In this document: positions 1 through 8,456 of the stretch, one piece after another
Position numbering within the stretch: the stretch's first letter is position 1
Layout of the letters: every line of letters begins with the position of its first letter
From: Streptomyces spiroverticillatus
GTDB taxonomy: Bacteria > Actinomycetota > Actinomycetes > Streptomycetales > Streptomycetaceae
NCBI GenBank assembly: GCA_014650415.1
Contig: BMUX01000015.1
Location: 164,931 to 228,930, forward strand
Direction of reading: 5' to 3'
Length of the DNA stretch: 64,000 nucleotides
Position numbers and translations under genes: made by a program
Notes under the pieces: generated by a model
The model's database searches: none
Told to the model about the DNA's origin: nothing
What the model saw: only the letters and a program-made list of their open reading frames with translations

Positions 1-1340
1 GTGTCGCCGTCGTTGTAGCGCTTGAGCTTCAGCAGCTCCGCGTCCACCAGCTCCACCATCGAGTCCGTGTTGTGGACGTGGGGGACCACGAAGGACTCGA
101 CGCCCCAGCTGAGGGCCAGCTGGTTGCGGGTGCCCTCGTCCGTGGTGAAGGCCAGGATCGGCTGGGCCGCGCGGTAGCGGGACAGACGGCGGGCGGTGTC
201 ACCGGACTTGGTGAAGGCGACCAGCGCCTTGCCGTCCAGGAAGTCCGCGATCTCGCACGCGGCACGGGCGACGGAACCGCCCTGCGTGCGCGGCTTCTTG
301 CCGGGGACCAGCGGCTGGAGGCCCTTGGAGAGCAGCTCCTCCTCGGCCGCGACGACGATCTTCGACATCGTCTTGACGGTCTCGATCGGGTAGGCGCCGA
401 CCGAGGACTCGGCGGACAGCATGACCGCGTCCGCGCCGTCGAGGATCGCGTTGGCGACGTCGGACGCCTCCGCGCGCGTCGGGCGGGAGTTGGTGATCAT
501 CGACTCCATCATCTGGGTCGCGACGATCACCGGCTTGGCGTTGCGGCGGCACAGCTCCACCAGGCGCTTCTGCACCATCGGGACCTTTTCGAGGGGGTAC
601 TCGACGGCCAGGTCACCACGCGCGACCATCACACCGTCGAACGCCATGACGACGCCCTCCATGTGCTCCACGGCCTGCGGCTTCTCCACCTTGGCGATGA
701 CGGGGACCCGGCGGCCCTCCTCGTCCATCACCTTGTGCACGTCCTTGACGTCGTCGGCGTCGCGGACGAAGGACAGGGCGACCAGGTCGCAGCCCATGCG
801 AAGGGCGAAGCGGAGGTCCTCGACGTCCTTCTCCGAGAGGGCCGGGACGTTCACCGCCGCGCCGGGCAGGTTGATGCCCTTGTGGTCGGAGATGACGCCG
901 CCCTCGATGACGATCGTCTTCACGCGCGGGCCGTCGACCGACACGACCTTCAGCTCGACGTTGCCGTCGTTGATGAGGATCGGGTCGCCCTTCTGGACGT
1001 CGCCCGGCAGGCCCTTGTACGTGGTGCCGCAGATGGACTTGTCGCCCGGGACGTCCTCGGCGGTGATGGTGAACTCGTCACCGCGCACCAGCTCGACGGG
1101 GCCCTCGGCGAACTTCGCCAGGCGGATCTTCGGACCCTGGAGGTCGGCGAGCACGCCCACCGCGCGGCCGGTCTCGGCGGCGGCCTTGCGGACGCGGTCG
1201 TACCGGCCCTGGTGCTCCTCGTGGGTGCCGTGGCTGAAGTTGAATCGGGCCACGCTCATGCCGGCTTCGATCAGAGCGACGAGCTGCTCGTGCGAGTCGA
1301 CGGCGGGGCCAAGGGTGCAGACGATTTTGGAACGGCGCAT
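1..1340 (-). CDS. pyk: Pyruvate kinase, C-terminus cut by window edge
   Basis: Converts phosphoenolpyruvate and ADP to pyruvate and ATP, the last step of glycolysis, in the cytoplasm. The ATG is at 1338-1340 and 446 codons are visible; the stop lies beyond the left edge, so roughly 30 residues of a typical 475-residue enzyme are missing. Family motifs are the N-terminal KIVCTLGPA, NFSHGTHEEH, the catalytic-lysine strand AKVEKPQAV, the metal-site loop VARGDLAVE, and IVATQMMESM. It lies 102 bp downstream of ackA on the same strand. Together with pta-ackA and the divergent pfkA it forms a glycolysis/overflow-acetate block. The identification is secure. Streptomyces usually carry two pyruvate kinases; gene order suggests this is the one linked to ackA. 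Confidence 0.97.
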   Translation of the reverse strand, partial: MRRSKIVCTLGPAVDSHEQLVALIEAGMSVARFNFSHGTHEEHQGRYDRVRKAAAETGRAVGVLADLQGPKIRLAKFAEGPVELVRGDEFTITAEDVPGDKSICGTTYKGLPGDVQKGDPILINDGNVELKVVSVDGPRVKTIVIEGGVISDHKGINLPGAAVNVPALSEKDVEDLRFALRMGCDLVALSFVRDADDVKDVHKVMDEEGRRVPVIAKVEKPQAVEHMEGVVMAFDGVMVARGDLAVEYPLEKVPMVQKRLVELCRRNAKPVIVATQMMESMITNSRPTRAEASDVANAILDGADAVMLSAESSVGAYPIETVKTMSKIVVAAEEELLSKGLQPLVPGKKPRTQGGSVARAACEIADFLDGKALVAFTKSGDTARRLSRYRAAQPILAFTTDEGTRNQLALSWGVESFVVPHVHNTDSMVELVDAELLKLKRYNDGD

Positions 1341-1442
1341 AAGGCGGATCCTATCGGTTTGTTTCGCTGCGGAATATTCCGTCTGGTGGAATGTACAAAT
1401 GGGCGCGGGTGCGCTCAGACGGGCTGTCCGGACAGCTCGGGA

Positions 1443-2654
1443 TTACTTGCTGACCAGGTCGTAGACCTGGGTCGCGATTTCCAGTTCTTCGTCGGTCGGT
1501 ACAACGGCGACAGCGACCCGGGCGTATTCCGGCGAAATCAGCCGCGGTTCGTCGGAACGTACGGAATTGAGGTCCGCGTCCACGGCCAGACCCAGCTCCT
1601 CCAGGCCCGCCACGGCCGCCTCGCGCACCGGAGCGGCGTTCTCGCCGACGCCGGCGGTGAAGGCCACCGCGTCCACCTTGCCGAGCACCGCGGAGTAGGC
1701 ACCGATGTACTTCTTCAGCCGGTGGATGTAGATCTCGAAGGCGAGTGCGGCCTGCTTGTCGCCCGCGTCGATACGACGGCGGATTTCCCGCATGTCGTTG
1801 TCGCCGCAGAGTCCGACGAGCCCGCTCTTCTTGTTGAGGAGCGTGTCGATTTCGTCGGTCGACATTCCGGCCACCCGTTCCAGGTGGAAGATCACCGCCG
1901 GGTCGAGGTCGCCGGAACGGGTGCCCATCACGAGGCCTTCGAGCGGGGTGAGCCCCATCGAGGTGTCGACGCAGCGGCCGCCCGCGACGGCGGAGGCGGA
2001 GGCCCCGTTGCCGAGGTGCAGGACGATGACGTTGACCTCCTCCGGGGTCTTGCCGAGGAGTTCCGCCGTCTTGCGGGAGACGTACGCGTGCGAGGTGCCG
2101 TGGAAGCCGTAGCGGCGGATGCGGTGCGCGTCGGCGGTCTCGACGTCGATCGCGTAGCGGGCCGCGTACTCCGGCATCGTCGTGTGGAAGGCGGTGTCGA
2201 AGACGGCGACCTGGGGGAGGTCGGGGCGCAGCGCCTGGGCCGTCTTGATGCCGGTGATGTTCGCCGGGTTGTGCAGCGGGGCGACGGGCACGAGTCGCTC
2301 GATCTCCGCCATGACCTCGTCCGTGATGACGGTCGGCGCGGAGAACTTCAGGCCGCCGTGCACGACGCGGTGGCCGATCGCGGCCAGCTCCGGGGAGTCC
2401 AGGCCGATGCCGTCGGCCGTCAGCTCCTCGGCGACGGCCTTCAGTGCTTCGGCGTGGTCGGCGAACCGGGTCTCCTGCACGCGCTTCCTGCCCGCGTTCT
2501 CGCCGAGGAGGGGGGTGTGGGCGAGGGCCGAGGTGTCCTCGCCGATCTTCTCGACGAGGCCGACGGCGAGGCGGGTGCGGTCGCGCATGTCGAGGAGCTG
2601 GTACTTGACGGAGGAGGAGCCGGAGTTGAGGACCAGGATGCGGGTGGGGGTCAC
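1443..2654 (-). CDS. ackA: Acetate kinase
   Basis: Interconverts acetyl phosphate + ADP and acetate + ATP. The 403-residue length is normal for the family. The start is GTG (2652-2654), placing the phosphate-loop motif ILVLNSGSSSVKY directly at the N-terminus. Other signatures are GHRVVHGG, FDTAFHTTMPEYA, RYGFHGTSHAYV, the HLGNGAS loop, and MGTRSGDLDP. It is the second gene after pta, but a 205-bp spacer containing a GC-rich palindromic repeat separates them, which is long for tight coupling. With Pta it forms the acetyl-CoA to acetate route and also sets the acetyl-phosphate pool. No frameshift or missing catalytic residue is seen. Confidence 0.97.
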   Translation of the reverse strand: MTPTRILVLNSGSSSVKYQLLDMRDRTRLAVGLVEKIGEDTSALAHTPLLGENAGRKRVQETRFADHAEALKAVAEELTADGIGLDSPELAAIGHRVVHGGLKFSAPTVITDEVMAEIERLVPVAPLHNPANITGIKTAQALRPDLPQVAVFDTAFHTTMPEYAARYAIDVETADAHRIRRYGFHGTSHAYVSRKTAELLGKTPEEVNVIVLHLGNGASASAVAGGRCVDTSMGLTPLEGLVMGTRSGDLDPAVIFHLERVAGMSTDEIDTLLNKKSGLVGLCGDNDMREIRRRIDAGDKQAALAFEIYIHRLKKYIGAYSAVLGKVDAVAFTAGVGENAAPVREAAVAGLEELGLAVDADLNSVRSDEPRLISPEYARVAVAVVPTDEELEIATQVYDLVSK

Positions 2655-2776
2655 GGGGGGTGCCTTCTTGTACGGGTACGGGGGCGGGTTCGGCGGTACG
2701 GGGCGGCTTGGCGGTGTCCGGGGTGCGGCCGGTGCCGGGGCGGGGGGGGGGAGCCGGGGCGGGCCCGGATCGGGCG

Positions 2777-2830
2777 GGCCGCCCCCTTGCCCGCCCGTTC
2801 CGCCCCCGGGGGGCGGCCCCGCCGCCCAAG
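2777..2830. repeat. GC-rich palindromic intergenic repeat (copy A)
   Basis: This 54-bp C/G-only-rich element in the pta-ackA spacer contains several self-complementary blocks, including CCCCCGGGGGG. Nearly the same sequence occurs in reverse orientation at 49437-49491, between the two lipoprotein genes. The two copies differ by about one substitution and one inserted G. It has no coding capacity in the ackA frame and looks like a dispersed REP-type element that can fold into a strong hairpin in the pta-ackA transcript. Confidence 0.7.
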
Positions 2831-2859
2831 GCGGCTACGGGAGTGGGGTCATGAGGGGG

Positions 2860-4935
2860 TCATGAGGGGTCTCCCTGGGCCTGGATTGCCGTGATGGCGA
2901 CCGTGTTGACGATGTCCTGGACCAGGGCGCCCCGCGAGAGGTCGTTGACCGGCTTGCGGAGGCCCTGGAGGACCGGGCCGACCGCCACGGCGCCCGCCGA
3001 GCGCTGGACCGCCTTGTAGGTGTTGTTGCCGGTGTTGAGGTCCGGGAAGATCAACACGCTGGCCTGGCCCGCGACTTCGGAGTCCGGGAGCTTGGTGGCG
3101 GCCACCGAGGGCTCGACGGCCGCGTCGTACTGGATCGGCCCCTCGACGAGCAGGTCCGGCCGCGAGGAGCGCACCAGCTCGGTCGCCTCGCGGACCTTGT
3201 CGACGTCCGCGCCCGCCCCCGAGGTGCCGGTGGAGTACGACAGCATCGCCATGCGCGGCTCGACGCCGAACTGGGCGGCGGTCCCGGCCGACTGGATCGC
3301 GATGTCGGCGAGCTGGACCGCGTTCGGGTCCGGGTTCACGGCGCAGTCCCCGTACACCAGGACCTTGTCGGCGAGGCACATGAAGAAGACCGAGGAGACG
3401 ATCTTCGCGTCCGGCTTGGTCTTGATGATCTCGAAGGCCGGGCGGATGGTGGCGGCGGTGGAGTGCACCGAGCCGGACACCATGCCGTCGGCCAGGCCCT
3501 CCTGGACCATCAGGGTGCCGAAGTAGTTCACGTCGGCGACCACGTCGTACGCCAGCTCCACGGTGGCGCCCTTGTGGGCGCGCATCTCCGCGTACCGCTC
3601 GGCGAAGCGCTGGCGCAGCTCCGAGGTGGCGGGGTCGATGAGCTGGGTGGCGGCGAGGTCGATGCCCAGGTCGGCGGCCTTCTTGCGGATGACGTCCACG
3701 TCGCCGAGGAGGGTCAGGTCGCAGACGTCGCGGCGCAGCAGGACGTCGGCGGCGCGCAGCACGCGCTCCTCGGTGCCCTCGGGGAGGACGACGCGGCGGC
3801 GGTCGGCGCGGGCCTGCTCCAGGAGTTCGTGCTCGAACATCATCGGGGTGACCCGGCCGCTGCGGGCCACCGAGATCCGGGCCAGCAGGTCGGCGGTGTC
3901 GACGTGCCGCTCGAAGAGGCCGAGGGCGGTCTCCGCCTTGCGCGGGGTGGCCGCGTTCAGCTTGCCCTCCAGCGCGAACAGCTCGCCGGCGGTCGGGAAG
4001 GACCCGCCGTCCACCGAGATCACCGGGGTGCCGGGCGCGAGCCGCGAGGCCAGCGTGAGGACCTCCGGGCCGGGCCGCTCGCCCAGCGTCAGCAGCACGC
4101 CCGCGATCGGCGGCGTACCGGCACTGTGCGCGGCCAGCGAGCCGACGACCAGGTCGGAGCGGTCGCCGGGGGCCACCACCAGGCAGCCGGGGGTCAGCGC
4201 GTTCAGGAAGTTCGGCAGCATCGCGCCGCCGAAGACGAAGTCCAGGGCGTCGCGGGCGAGGCCCGCGTCGTCGCCGAGGAGAACCGTTCCGCCCAGTGCC
4301 TGGGTGATCTGCGCGACCGTCGGCGCGGCCAGCGCGGGCTCGTCGGGCAGGACGTACGCGGGGACCGGCAGACGGCTGGTCAGCCGCTCGGCGATCTCGG
4401 CGCGGTCCGCGGGGACCACCCGGTTGACGACCATCGCCAGGACTTCGCAGCCCAGGCCGTCGTAGGCGCGGTAGGCGTTGCGGGTCTCGGCGCGCACCGA
4501 CTCGGCGGTCTGCTTGCGGCCACCGACCACGGGTATGACCGAGGCCCCGAACTCGTTCGCCAGCCGCGCGTTCAGCGCCAGCTCGTCGGGGAGCTGGGTG
4601 TCGGCGAAGTCCGTACCGAGGACGAGGACGACCTCGTACCCGCGCGCCGCCTTGTGGAAGCGGTCCACCAGCTGGGAGACCAGCTCGTCGGTGCCCTTCT
4701 CGGCCTGCAGCGCGGACGCCTCGTGGTAGTCCATGCCGTACACCGTCGCCGGGTCCTGGGACAGCCGGTAGCGGGTGCGGAGCAGGTCGAAGAGGCGGTC
4801 CGGGCCGTCGTGCACCAGCGGGCGGAAGACGCCCACCCGGTCCACCTGGCGGGTCAGGAGTTCCATGACTCCCAGCTCGACGACCTGGCGGCCGTCCCCC
4901 CGGTCGATGCCGGTCACGTACACGCTGCGCGTCAC
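2860..4935 (-). CDS. pta: Phosphate acetyltransferase
   Basis: Exchanges CoA for phosphate on acetyl-CoA, giving acetyl phosphate. The 691 residues match the long two-domain form. An N-terminal BioD/DRTGG-type regulatory half begins MTRSVYVTGIDRGDGRQ and spans about residues 1-350. The catalytic PTA_PTB domain runs from about 365 to the end, with RVVLPEGTEERVLRAAD, the LADGMVSGSVHSTA segment, AMLSYSTGTSGAG and VEGPIQYDAA. The ATG at 4935 follows a 59-nt leader behind a promoter placed at 4994-5022. The gene is first in the pta-ackA direction and divergent from pfkA, so glycolytic entry and acetate overflow may be co-controlled. Confidence 0.97.
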   Translation of the reverse strand: MTRSVYVTGIDRGDGRQVVELGVMELLTRQVDRVGVFRPLVHDGPDRLFDLLRTRYRLSQDPATVYGMDYHEASALQAEKGTDELVSQLVDRFHKAARGYEVVLVLGTDFADTQLPDELALNARLANEFGASVIPVVGGRKQTAESVRAETRNAYRAYDGLGCEVLAMVVNRVVPADRAEIAERLTSRLPVPAYVLPDEPALAAPTVAQITQALGGTVLLGDDAGLARDALDFVFGGAMLPNFLNALTPGCLVVAPGDRSDLVVGSLAAHSAGTPPIAGVLLTLGERPGPEVLTLASRLAPGTPVISVDGGSFPTAGELFALEGKLNAATPRKAETALGLFERHVDTADLLARISVARSGRVTPMMFEHELLEQARADRRRVVLPEGTEERVLRAADVLLRRDVCDLTLLGDVDVIRKKAADLGIDLAATQLIDPATSELRQRFAERYAEMRAHKGATVELAYDVVADVNYFGTLMVQEGLADGMVSGSVHSTAATIRPAFEIIKTKPDAKIVSSVFFMCLADKVLVYGDCAVNPDPNAVQLADIAIQSAGTAAQFGVEPRMAMLSYSTGTSGAGADVDKVREATELVRSSRPDLLVEGPIQYDAAVEPSVAATKLPDSEVAGQASVLIFPDLNTGNNTYKAVQRSAGAVAVGPVLQGLRKPVNDLSRGALVQDIVNTVAITAIQAQGDPS

Positions 4936-4993
4936 GCGTGCTCTCCGTCTCGTGTCGTCGGTAGGCGTGGTAGGTAACTTTGCCTATTTTGTG

Positions 4994-5022
4994 CGGTTAG
5001 GGTGGCCTTGCACCCTTGACAA
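4994..5022 (-). promoter_or_regulatory. Probable pta promoter (TTGTCA-17-TAACCG)
   Basis: Read on the minus strand, a -35 TTGTCA (complement of 5017-5022), a 17-bp spacer and a -10 TAACCG (complement of 4994-4999) fit a housekeeping (HrdB-type) promoter. It points toward pta, with a predicted start near 4987. Its -35 box is the complement of the -35 of the oppositely directed pfkA promoter. Confidence 0.5.
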
Positions 5023-5044
5023 TACCTTTGGGGCTGGATACGGC
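5016..5044 (+). promoter_or_regulatory. Probable pfkA promoter (TTGACA-17-TACGGC)
   Basis: A perfect TTGACA at 5016-5021 is followed after 17 bp by TACGGC at 5039-5044. This predicts a start near 5051 and an approximately 140-nt leader before the pfkA ATG at 5193. The -35 overlaps that of the divergent pta promoter, so RNA polymerase could occupy only one at a time. Confidence 0.55.
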
Positions 5045-5192
5045 GCCCGCCGGAAGAAGTACCCGCGATCGAGGGACGAAGGCCCCTGAGTCCCGCTTGT
5101 ACCGGAGTATCCGAAAGCGCGCGGCCTGTTCCGGCCGTGGAACAATCGGAACCTGGCTCACAAGTACCACCAAGAGCAGGAGACACAGCACG

Positions 5193-6218
5193 ATGCGTAT
5201 CGGAGTTCTCACCGCAGGCGGCGACTGTCCCGGGCTGAACGCAGTGATCCGGTCGGTCGTGCACCGTGCCGTAGCCGGTCACAACGACGAGGTCATCGGG
5301 TTCGAGGACGGCTTCAAGGGCCTCCTCGACGGTCACTACCGCCCCCTGGACCTCAACGCCGTGAGCGGCATCCTGGCCCGCGGCGGCACCATCCTCGGCT
5401 CGGCCCGCCTGGAGCGCGACCGGCTGCGCGAGGCCGCCGAGAACTGCGCGGAACTGACCGCCAAGTACGGCATCGACGTCCTCATCCCGATCGGCGGCGA
5501 GGGCACCCTGACCGCCGCCCGGATGCTCTCCGACGCCGGAATGCCCGTCGTCGGCGTGCCGAAGACCATCGACAACGACATCAACGGCACCGACCGCACC
5601 TTCGGCTTCGACACCGCCGTCGGCGTGGCGACCGAGGCCATAGACCGTCTGAAGACCACCGCCGAGTCGCACCAGCGCGTCATGGTCGTCGAGGTCATGG
5701 GCCGCCACGCGGGCTGGATCGCCCTGGAGTCCGGCATGGCCGGCGGCGCCCACGGCATCTGCCTGCCCGAGCGCCCCTTCGAGATCGACTCGCTCGTCAA
5801 GATGGTCGAGGAGCGCTTCGCGCGCGGCAAGAAGTTCGCCGTCGTCTGCGTCGCCGAGGGCGCCCGTCCCGCCGAGGGCACCATGCCGTACGAGAAGGGC
5901 ATCATCGACCAGTTCGGCCACGAGCGCTTCACCGGCATCGGCACCCGCCTCGCCGTCGAGCTGGAGGCCCGGCTCGGCAAGGAGGCGCGACCGGTCATTC
6001 TCGGCCACGTCCAGCGCGGCGGCACGCCCACCGCGTACGACCGCGTCCTCGCGACCCGCTTCGGCTGGCACGCGGTGGAGGCGGCGCACGCCGGGCAGTT
6101 CGGCAAGATGACCGCGCTGCGCGGCACCAGCATCGAGATGGTTCCGCTGGCAGAGGGCGTGTCCGAGCTGAAGACCGTCCCCGAGGGCCGCATGTACGAG
6201 GCCGAGTCGGTCTTCTAG
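5193..6218 (+). CDS. pfkA: ATP-dependent 6-phosphofructokinase
   Basis: Phosphorylates fructose 6-phosphate to fructose 1,6-bisphosphate. The 341 residues fit the short actinobacterial group-III enzymes. The ATG at 5193 is preceded by AGGAG at 5178-5182 and starts directly on the nucleotide fold MRIGVLTAGGDCPGLNA; the frame stays open upstream, but that is not expected to be coding. Substrate motifs include PKTIDNDINGTDRTFGFDTA and EVMGRHAGWIA. The discriminating residue in GGEGTLTAA is Gly104, which in this family favours ATP; PPi-using relatives have Asp there. It is divergent from pta-ackA-pyk and followed by a strong terminator, so it is probably monocistronic. Confidence 0.96.
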   Translation: MRIGVLTAGGDCPGLNAVIRSVVHRAVAGHNDEVIGFEDGFKGLLDGHYRPLDLNAVSGILARGGTILGSARLERDRLREAAENCAELTAKYGIDVLIPIGGEGTLTAARMLSDAGMPVVGVPKTIDNDINGTDRTFGFDTAVGVATEAIDRLKTTAESHQRVMVVEVMGRHAGWIALESGMAGGAHGICLPERPFEIDSLVKMVEERFARGKKFAVVCVAEGARPAEGTMPYEKGIIDQFGHERFTGIGTRLAVELEARLGKEARPVILGHVQRGGTPTAYDRVLATRFGWHAVEAAHAGQFGKMTALRGTSIEMVPLAEGVSELKTVPEGRMYEAESVF

Positions 6219-6240
6219 CACCCGCTGGAACCCGCGAGCC

Positions 6241-6315
6241 GCCAACTGCGCGAAACGGCCCCCGTCGTCTCCCCTGTGGACGACCGGGGCCGTTTCGCGT
6301 TCCCCCGCAGTTGGC
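6241..6315 (+). terminator. Nested hairpin terminator after pfkA
   Basis: The inner stem pairs 6250-6269 with 6279-6298 around a 9-nt loop with a single mismatch. An outer 8-bp stem pairs GCCAACTG (6241-6248) with CAGTTGGC (6308-6315). It lies 22 bp after the pfkA stop and has no U-tract, as is common in Streptomyces. Confidence 0.85.
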
Positions 6316-6436
6316 GCTTCCCACTCTTGAGTTGCGCGGGCGGATCAACAAGGCTTCAGCCTGTCCGGGACATGTCCCAACTCCCTTTCCACGGCCCTCC
6401 GGACGCAGGTCAGGCGAGGGGACAGGAGACTTCCCG

Positions 6437-7516
6437 ATGCTGCAACCCGATCCGCGCGGTGCGCTCACCCCCGCCGAGTTCGTCTCGCTGCTGCACGCGC
6501 TGAAGGAGTGGTCGGGCCTCACCTACCGCGAACTCACCGCCCGCGCCGAGGCCGGCGGCGACGTCCTGCCCCGCTCCACGGTCGCCAACATGCTGTCCCG
6601 CACGACCGTCCCCCGCGAGGAGCTGGTGGCGGCCTACACCCGCGCCTGCGGGTGCGGTCCCGCGTCGGTGGAGGAGTGGCTCTCGGTACGGAAGGAACTG
6701 GCGGTACGGGGGAGACGTGCGGCAGAAGCGGGGGAGGGCGGGGCGGAATCCGGGGAGCGCGGGGCGGAATCCGGTGAAGGCGGGGTGGAATCCGGGCTTC
6801 CGGAGCCGGAAACTTTGCCGGAACTGGAGACTCCGCCTCCCTCTCCGGCGGCCGGTCCGGGCCCTGTGACCCTGCCCGCCACACCCCGGACGGCCCTGCC
6901 GCACCCGGCCGTTCAGCCATCCCCCACCGGGCCGGAAGCCACCACTCCGCGACGGATTTCCAGGGCCAAGGTCCTGGTGCTCGCCCTCGCCCTCGCGGTG
7001 GTCGGGGCGACGGTCGCCTGGGTGGTGCAGACCCCGGACGGCGCCGAGGCCCCCGGCGGAGTGCCCGCCGCGCCGTCACCCGGCGAGCGCACCCTGCGCG
7101 CCGCGCACTCCGGACTGTGCCTGGGGGAGCGCCCGGAGACCAAGGAAGGCAAGGTCTACCAACGCCCCTGCGAGGCCGCAATCCCGCAGTACTCCCTGGT
7201 CAGGACGGGCGAACTGGACTGGCGGGTCGCCTCCTGGCACCCGGAGTACGAGGACGGGTGCATGGGCGTGCACTGGGCCTGGAAGAAGGTCGGCGCCTGG
7301 CTGGAGGACGACTCCTGCGAGAACCGCATCCCGGGCGCGGAAACGTTCCGCTTCGAACCGGTGGGCCAGCCGGTCCGGGGCTACCGGATGCGGGTGATGC
7401 ACACCACGATGTGCATCACCGTGCCCGGGGCCTCCCGCGAACCGTGGACCGCGCTGGAACAACGCCCGTGCACCGAGGACGCGGCGGGCCAGCTCTTCCG
7501 CTTCGACCCGGCCTAG
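6437..7516 (+). CDS. Membrane-anchored HTH protein with extracellular lectin-like domain
   Basis: This 359-residue protein has an XRE-like helix-turn-helix region at about residues 1-75 (ALTPAEFVSLLHALKEWSGLTYRELTARAE, with STVANMLSR in the turn). A low-complexity Glu/Gly/Ala/Ser hinge with near-exact octapeptide repeats (GAESGERG, AESGEGGV) follows, then one membrane helix at about 178-197 (VLVLALALAVVGATVAWVVQ). The outer domain (about 220-359) has six cysteines and repeated CLG, QRPCE, LEQRPC and FRFDP elements resembling ricin-type beta-trefoils. The ATG at 6437 has AGGAG 9 bases upstream. The topology suggests a DNA- or protein-binding inner head coupled to an outer ligand sensor. No enzymatic domain is seen. 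It is convergent with the next gene (10-bp gap). Confidence 0.8.
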   Translation: MLQPDPRGALTPAEFVSLLHALKEWSGLTYRELTARAEAGGDVLPRSTVANMLSRTTVPREELVAAYTRACGCGPASVEEWLSVRKELAVRGRRAAEAGEGGAESGERGAESGEGGVESGLPEPETLPELETPPPSPAAGPGPVTLPATPRTALPHPAVQPSPTGPEATTPRRISRAKVLVLALALAVVGATVAWVVQTPDGAEAPGGVPAAPSPGERTLRAAHSGLCLGERPETKEGKVYQRPCEAAIPQYSLVRTGELDWRVASWHPEYEDGCMGVHWAWKKVGAWLEDDSCENRIPGAETFRFEPVGQPVRGYRMRVMHTTMCITVPGASREPWTALEQRPCTEDAAGQLFRFDPA

Positions 7517-7526
7517 GCCCTCGCCG

Positions 7527-8243
7527 TCAGACCTTCCGCACCCTCTCCCAGAAGTGCCCCACGATCCCCTCCAGGAACTCCCGCCCCGCAGCGCCGTCGC
7601 CGGCATCCCCCACGCCACCGCCCCAGCCCAGGGTCGCGACCATGCGGGACTGGTAGTCGGCGTGCAGCCGCGGCAGGGCGTCCTCGATCGTGGCACGGTC
7701 CACCGGCACCAGTTTGGCCAGCGGCTTCACGTACGCCTGCCACCGCGTGCTGACGGCACTGCGCAGCATCTCGGCCAGCTCCCCGTCCCGCCCGGCGGCC
7801 GTCATGAACTGGGCGGGGGAGAGCCCGAGCACGGCGATCAGCGCGGCGGACTGCCGCTCGGTGCCGCGCCACAGCCCGCTCTCCTCCATCTTCCGATACG
7901 CATCCACGCCCAGCCCGACCCTGCGCGCCAGGTCCGCGACGGCCACCCCACGCACGGTCCGGTGCTCGCGCAAGGTACGTGCGGCATACAGCAGTTCAGC
8001 CGGATCACACCACAACACCCCGGCCAGCGCGGTCACTTCCCGACTGTCGGGCGTCCGCAGCCCCCGCTCCCAGGCGCCGACCAGATCCGGCCCCACGTCC
8101 AGCCCGTACTGCGCCCGCAGCCCGTACGCGACATGCCCGGGCAGCATCCCGAGCGCCTCCCGCAGCCGCCGCGCGGCGGCTGCGTCGAACGGCGGGGCTT
8201 CGGCGGGCGTGCCGTCTGACGGCGGGGTGTGCTGCACGCGCAC
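7527..8243 (-). CDS. Helix-turn-helix transcriptional regulator, two HTH units
   Basis: This 238-residue soluble protein has two XRE-like segments. One is at about 25-85 (ALGMLPGHVAYGLRAQYG, DLVGAWERGLRTPDSREVTALAGVL). The other is at about 95-150 (TVRGVAVADLARRVGLGVDAYRKMEESG). The C-terminal 80 residues are helical and carry no recognised ligand domain. The ATG at 8243 faces the dctA promoter region across a 213-bp divergent spacer, so it may regulate itself and the transporter. Such double-HTH proteins are common in Streptomyces, but no function is assigned here. Confidence 0.75.
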   Translation of the reverse strand: MRVQHTPPSDGTPAEAPPFDAAAARRLREALGMLPGHVAYGLRAQYGLDVGPDLVGAWERGLRTPDSREVTALAGVLWCDPAELLYAARTLREHRTVRGVAVADLARRVGLGVDAYRKMEESGLWRGTERQSAALIAVLGLSPAQFMTAAGRDGELAEMLRSAVSTRWQAYVKPLAKLVPVDRATIEDALPRLHADYQSRMVATLGWGGGVGDAGDGAAGREFLEGIVGHFWERVRKV

Positions 8244-8456
8244 ACGGTAAGGAGGAGATGCGGGAGTTGGCTACGGTGCGTTCGGCCAACGTCACGGCTC
8301 GTAGGAACGTCCAGGGTGTACGAGGCCCGGTGCGGGGTGTACGAACGAGCCGATCTGTGAACTCTACGACCGTAAGGGTGTGTTGGCGCGCGGGGTGATG
8401 CATAGTCGCGGGACCCACCCCCACGTGGGCGAAGCCGGTGAGACGAGGAGGGCCCT

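Noticed and set aside
1440..1475. DasR-type operator near ackA
   Set aside because: GACCAGGTCGTAGACCTGG is a partial palindrome but lies inside the ackA coding end and does not match the TGGTCTAGACCA core.
72..2894. A 940-codon plus-strand open frame antisense to pyk and ackA
   Set aside because: Its translation is His/Arg/Gly/Val-rich low-complexity typical of the antisense of high-GC genes, and the opposite strand encodes two unmistakable enzymes. Similar long antisense frames elsewhere (for example 16635-20654, 26628-29252, 36549-41252) were dismissed for the same reason.
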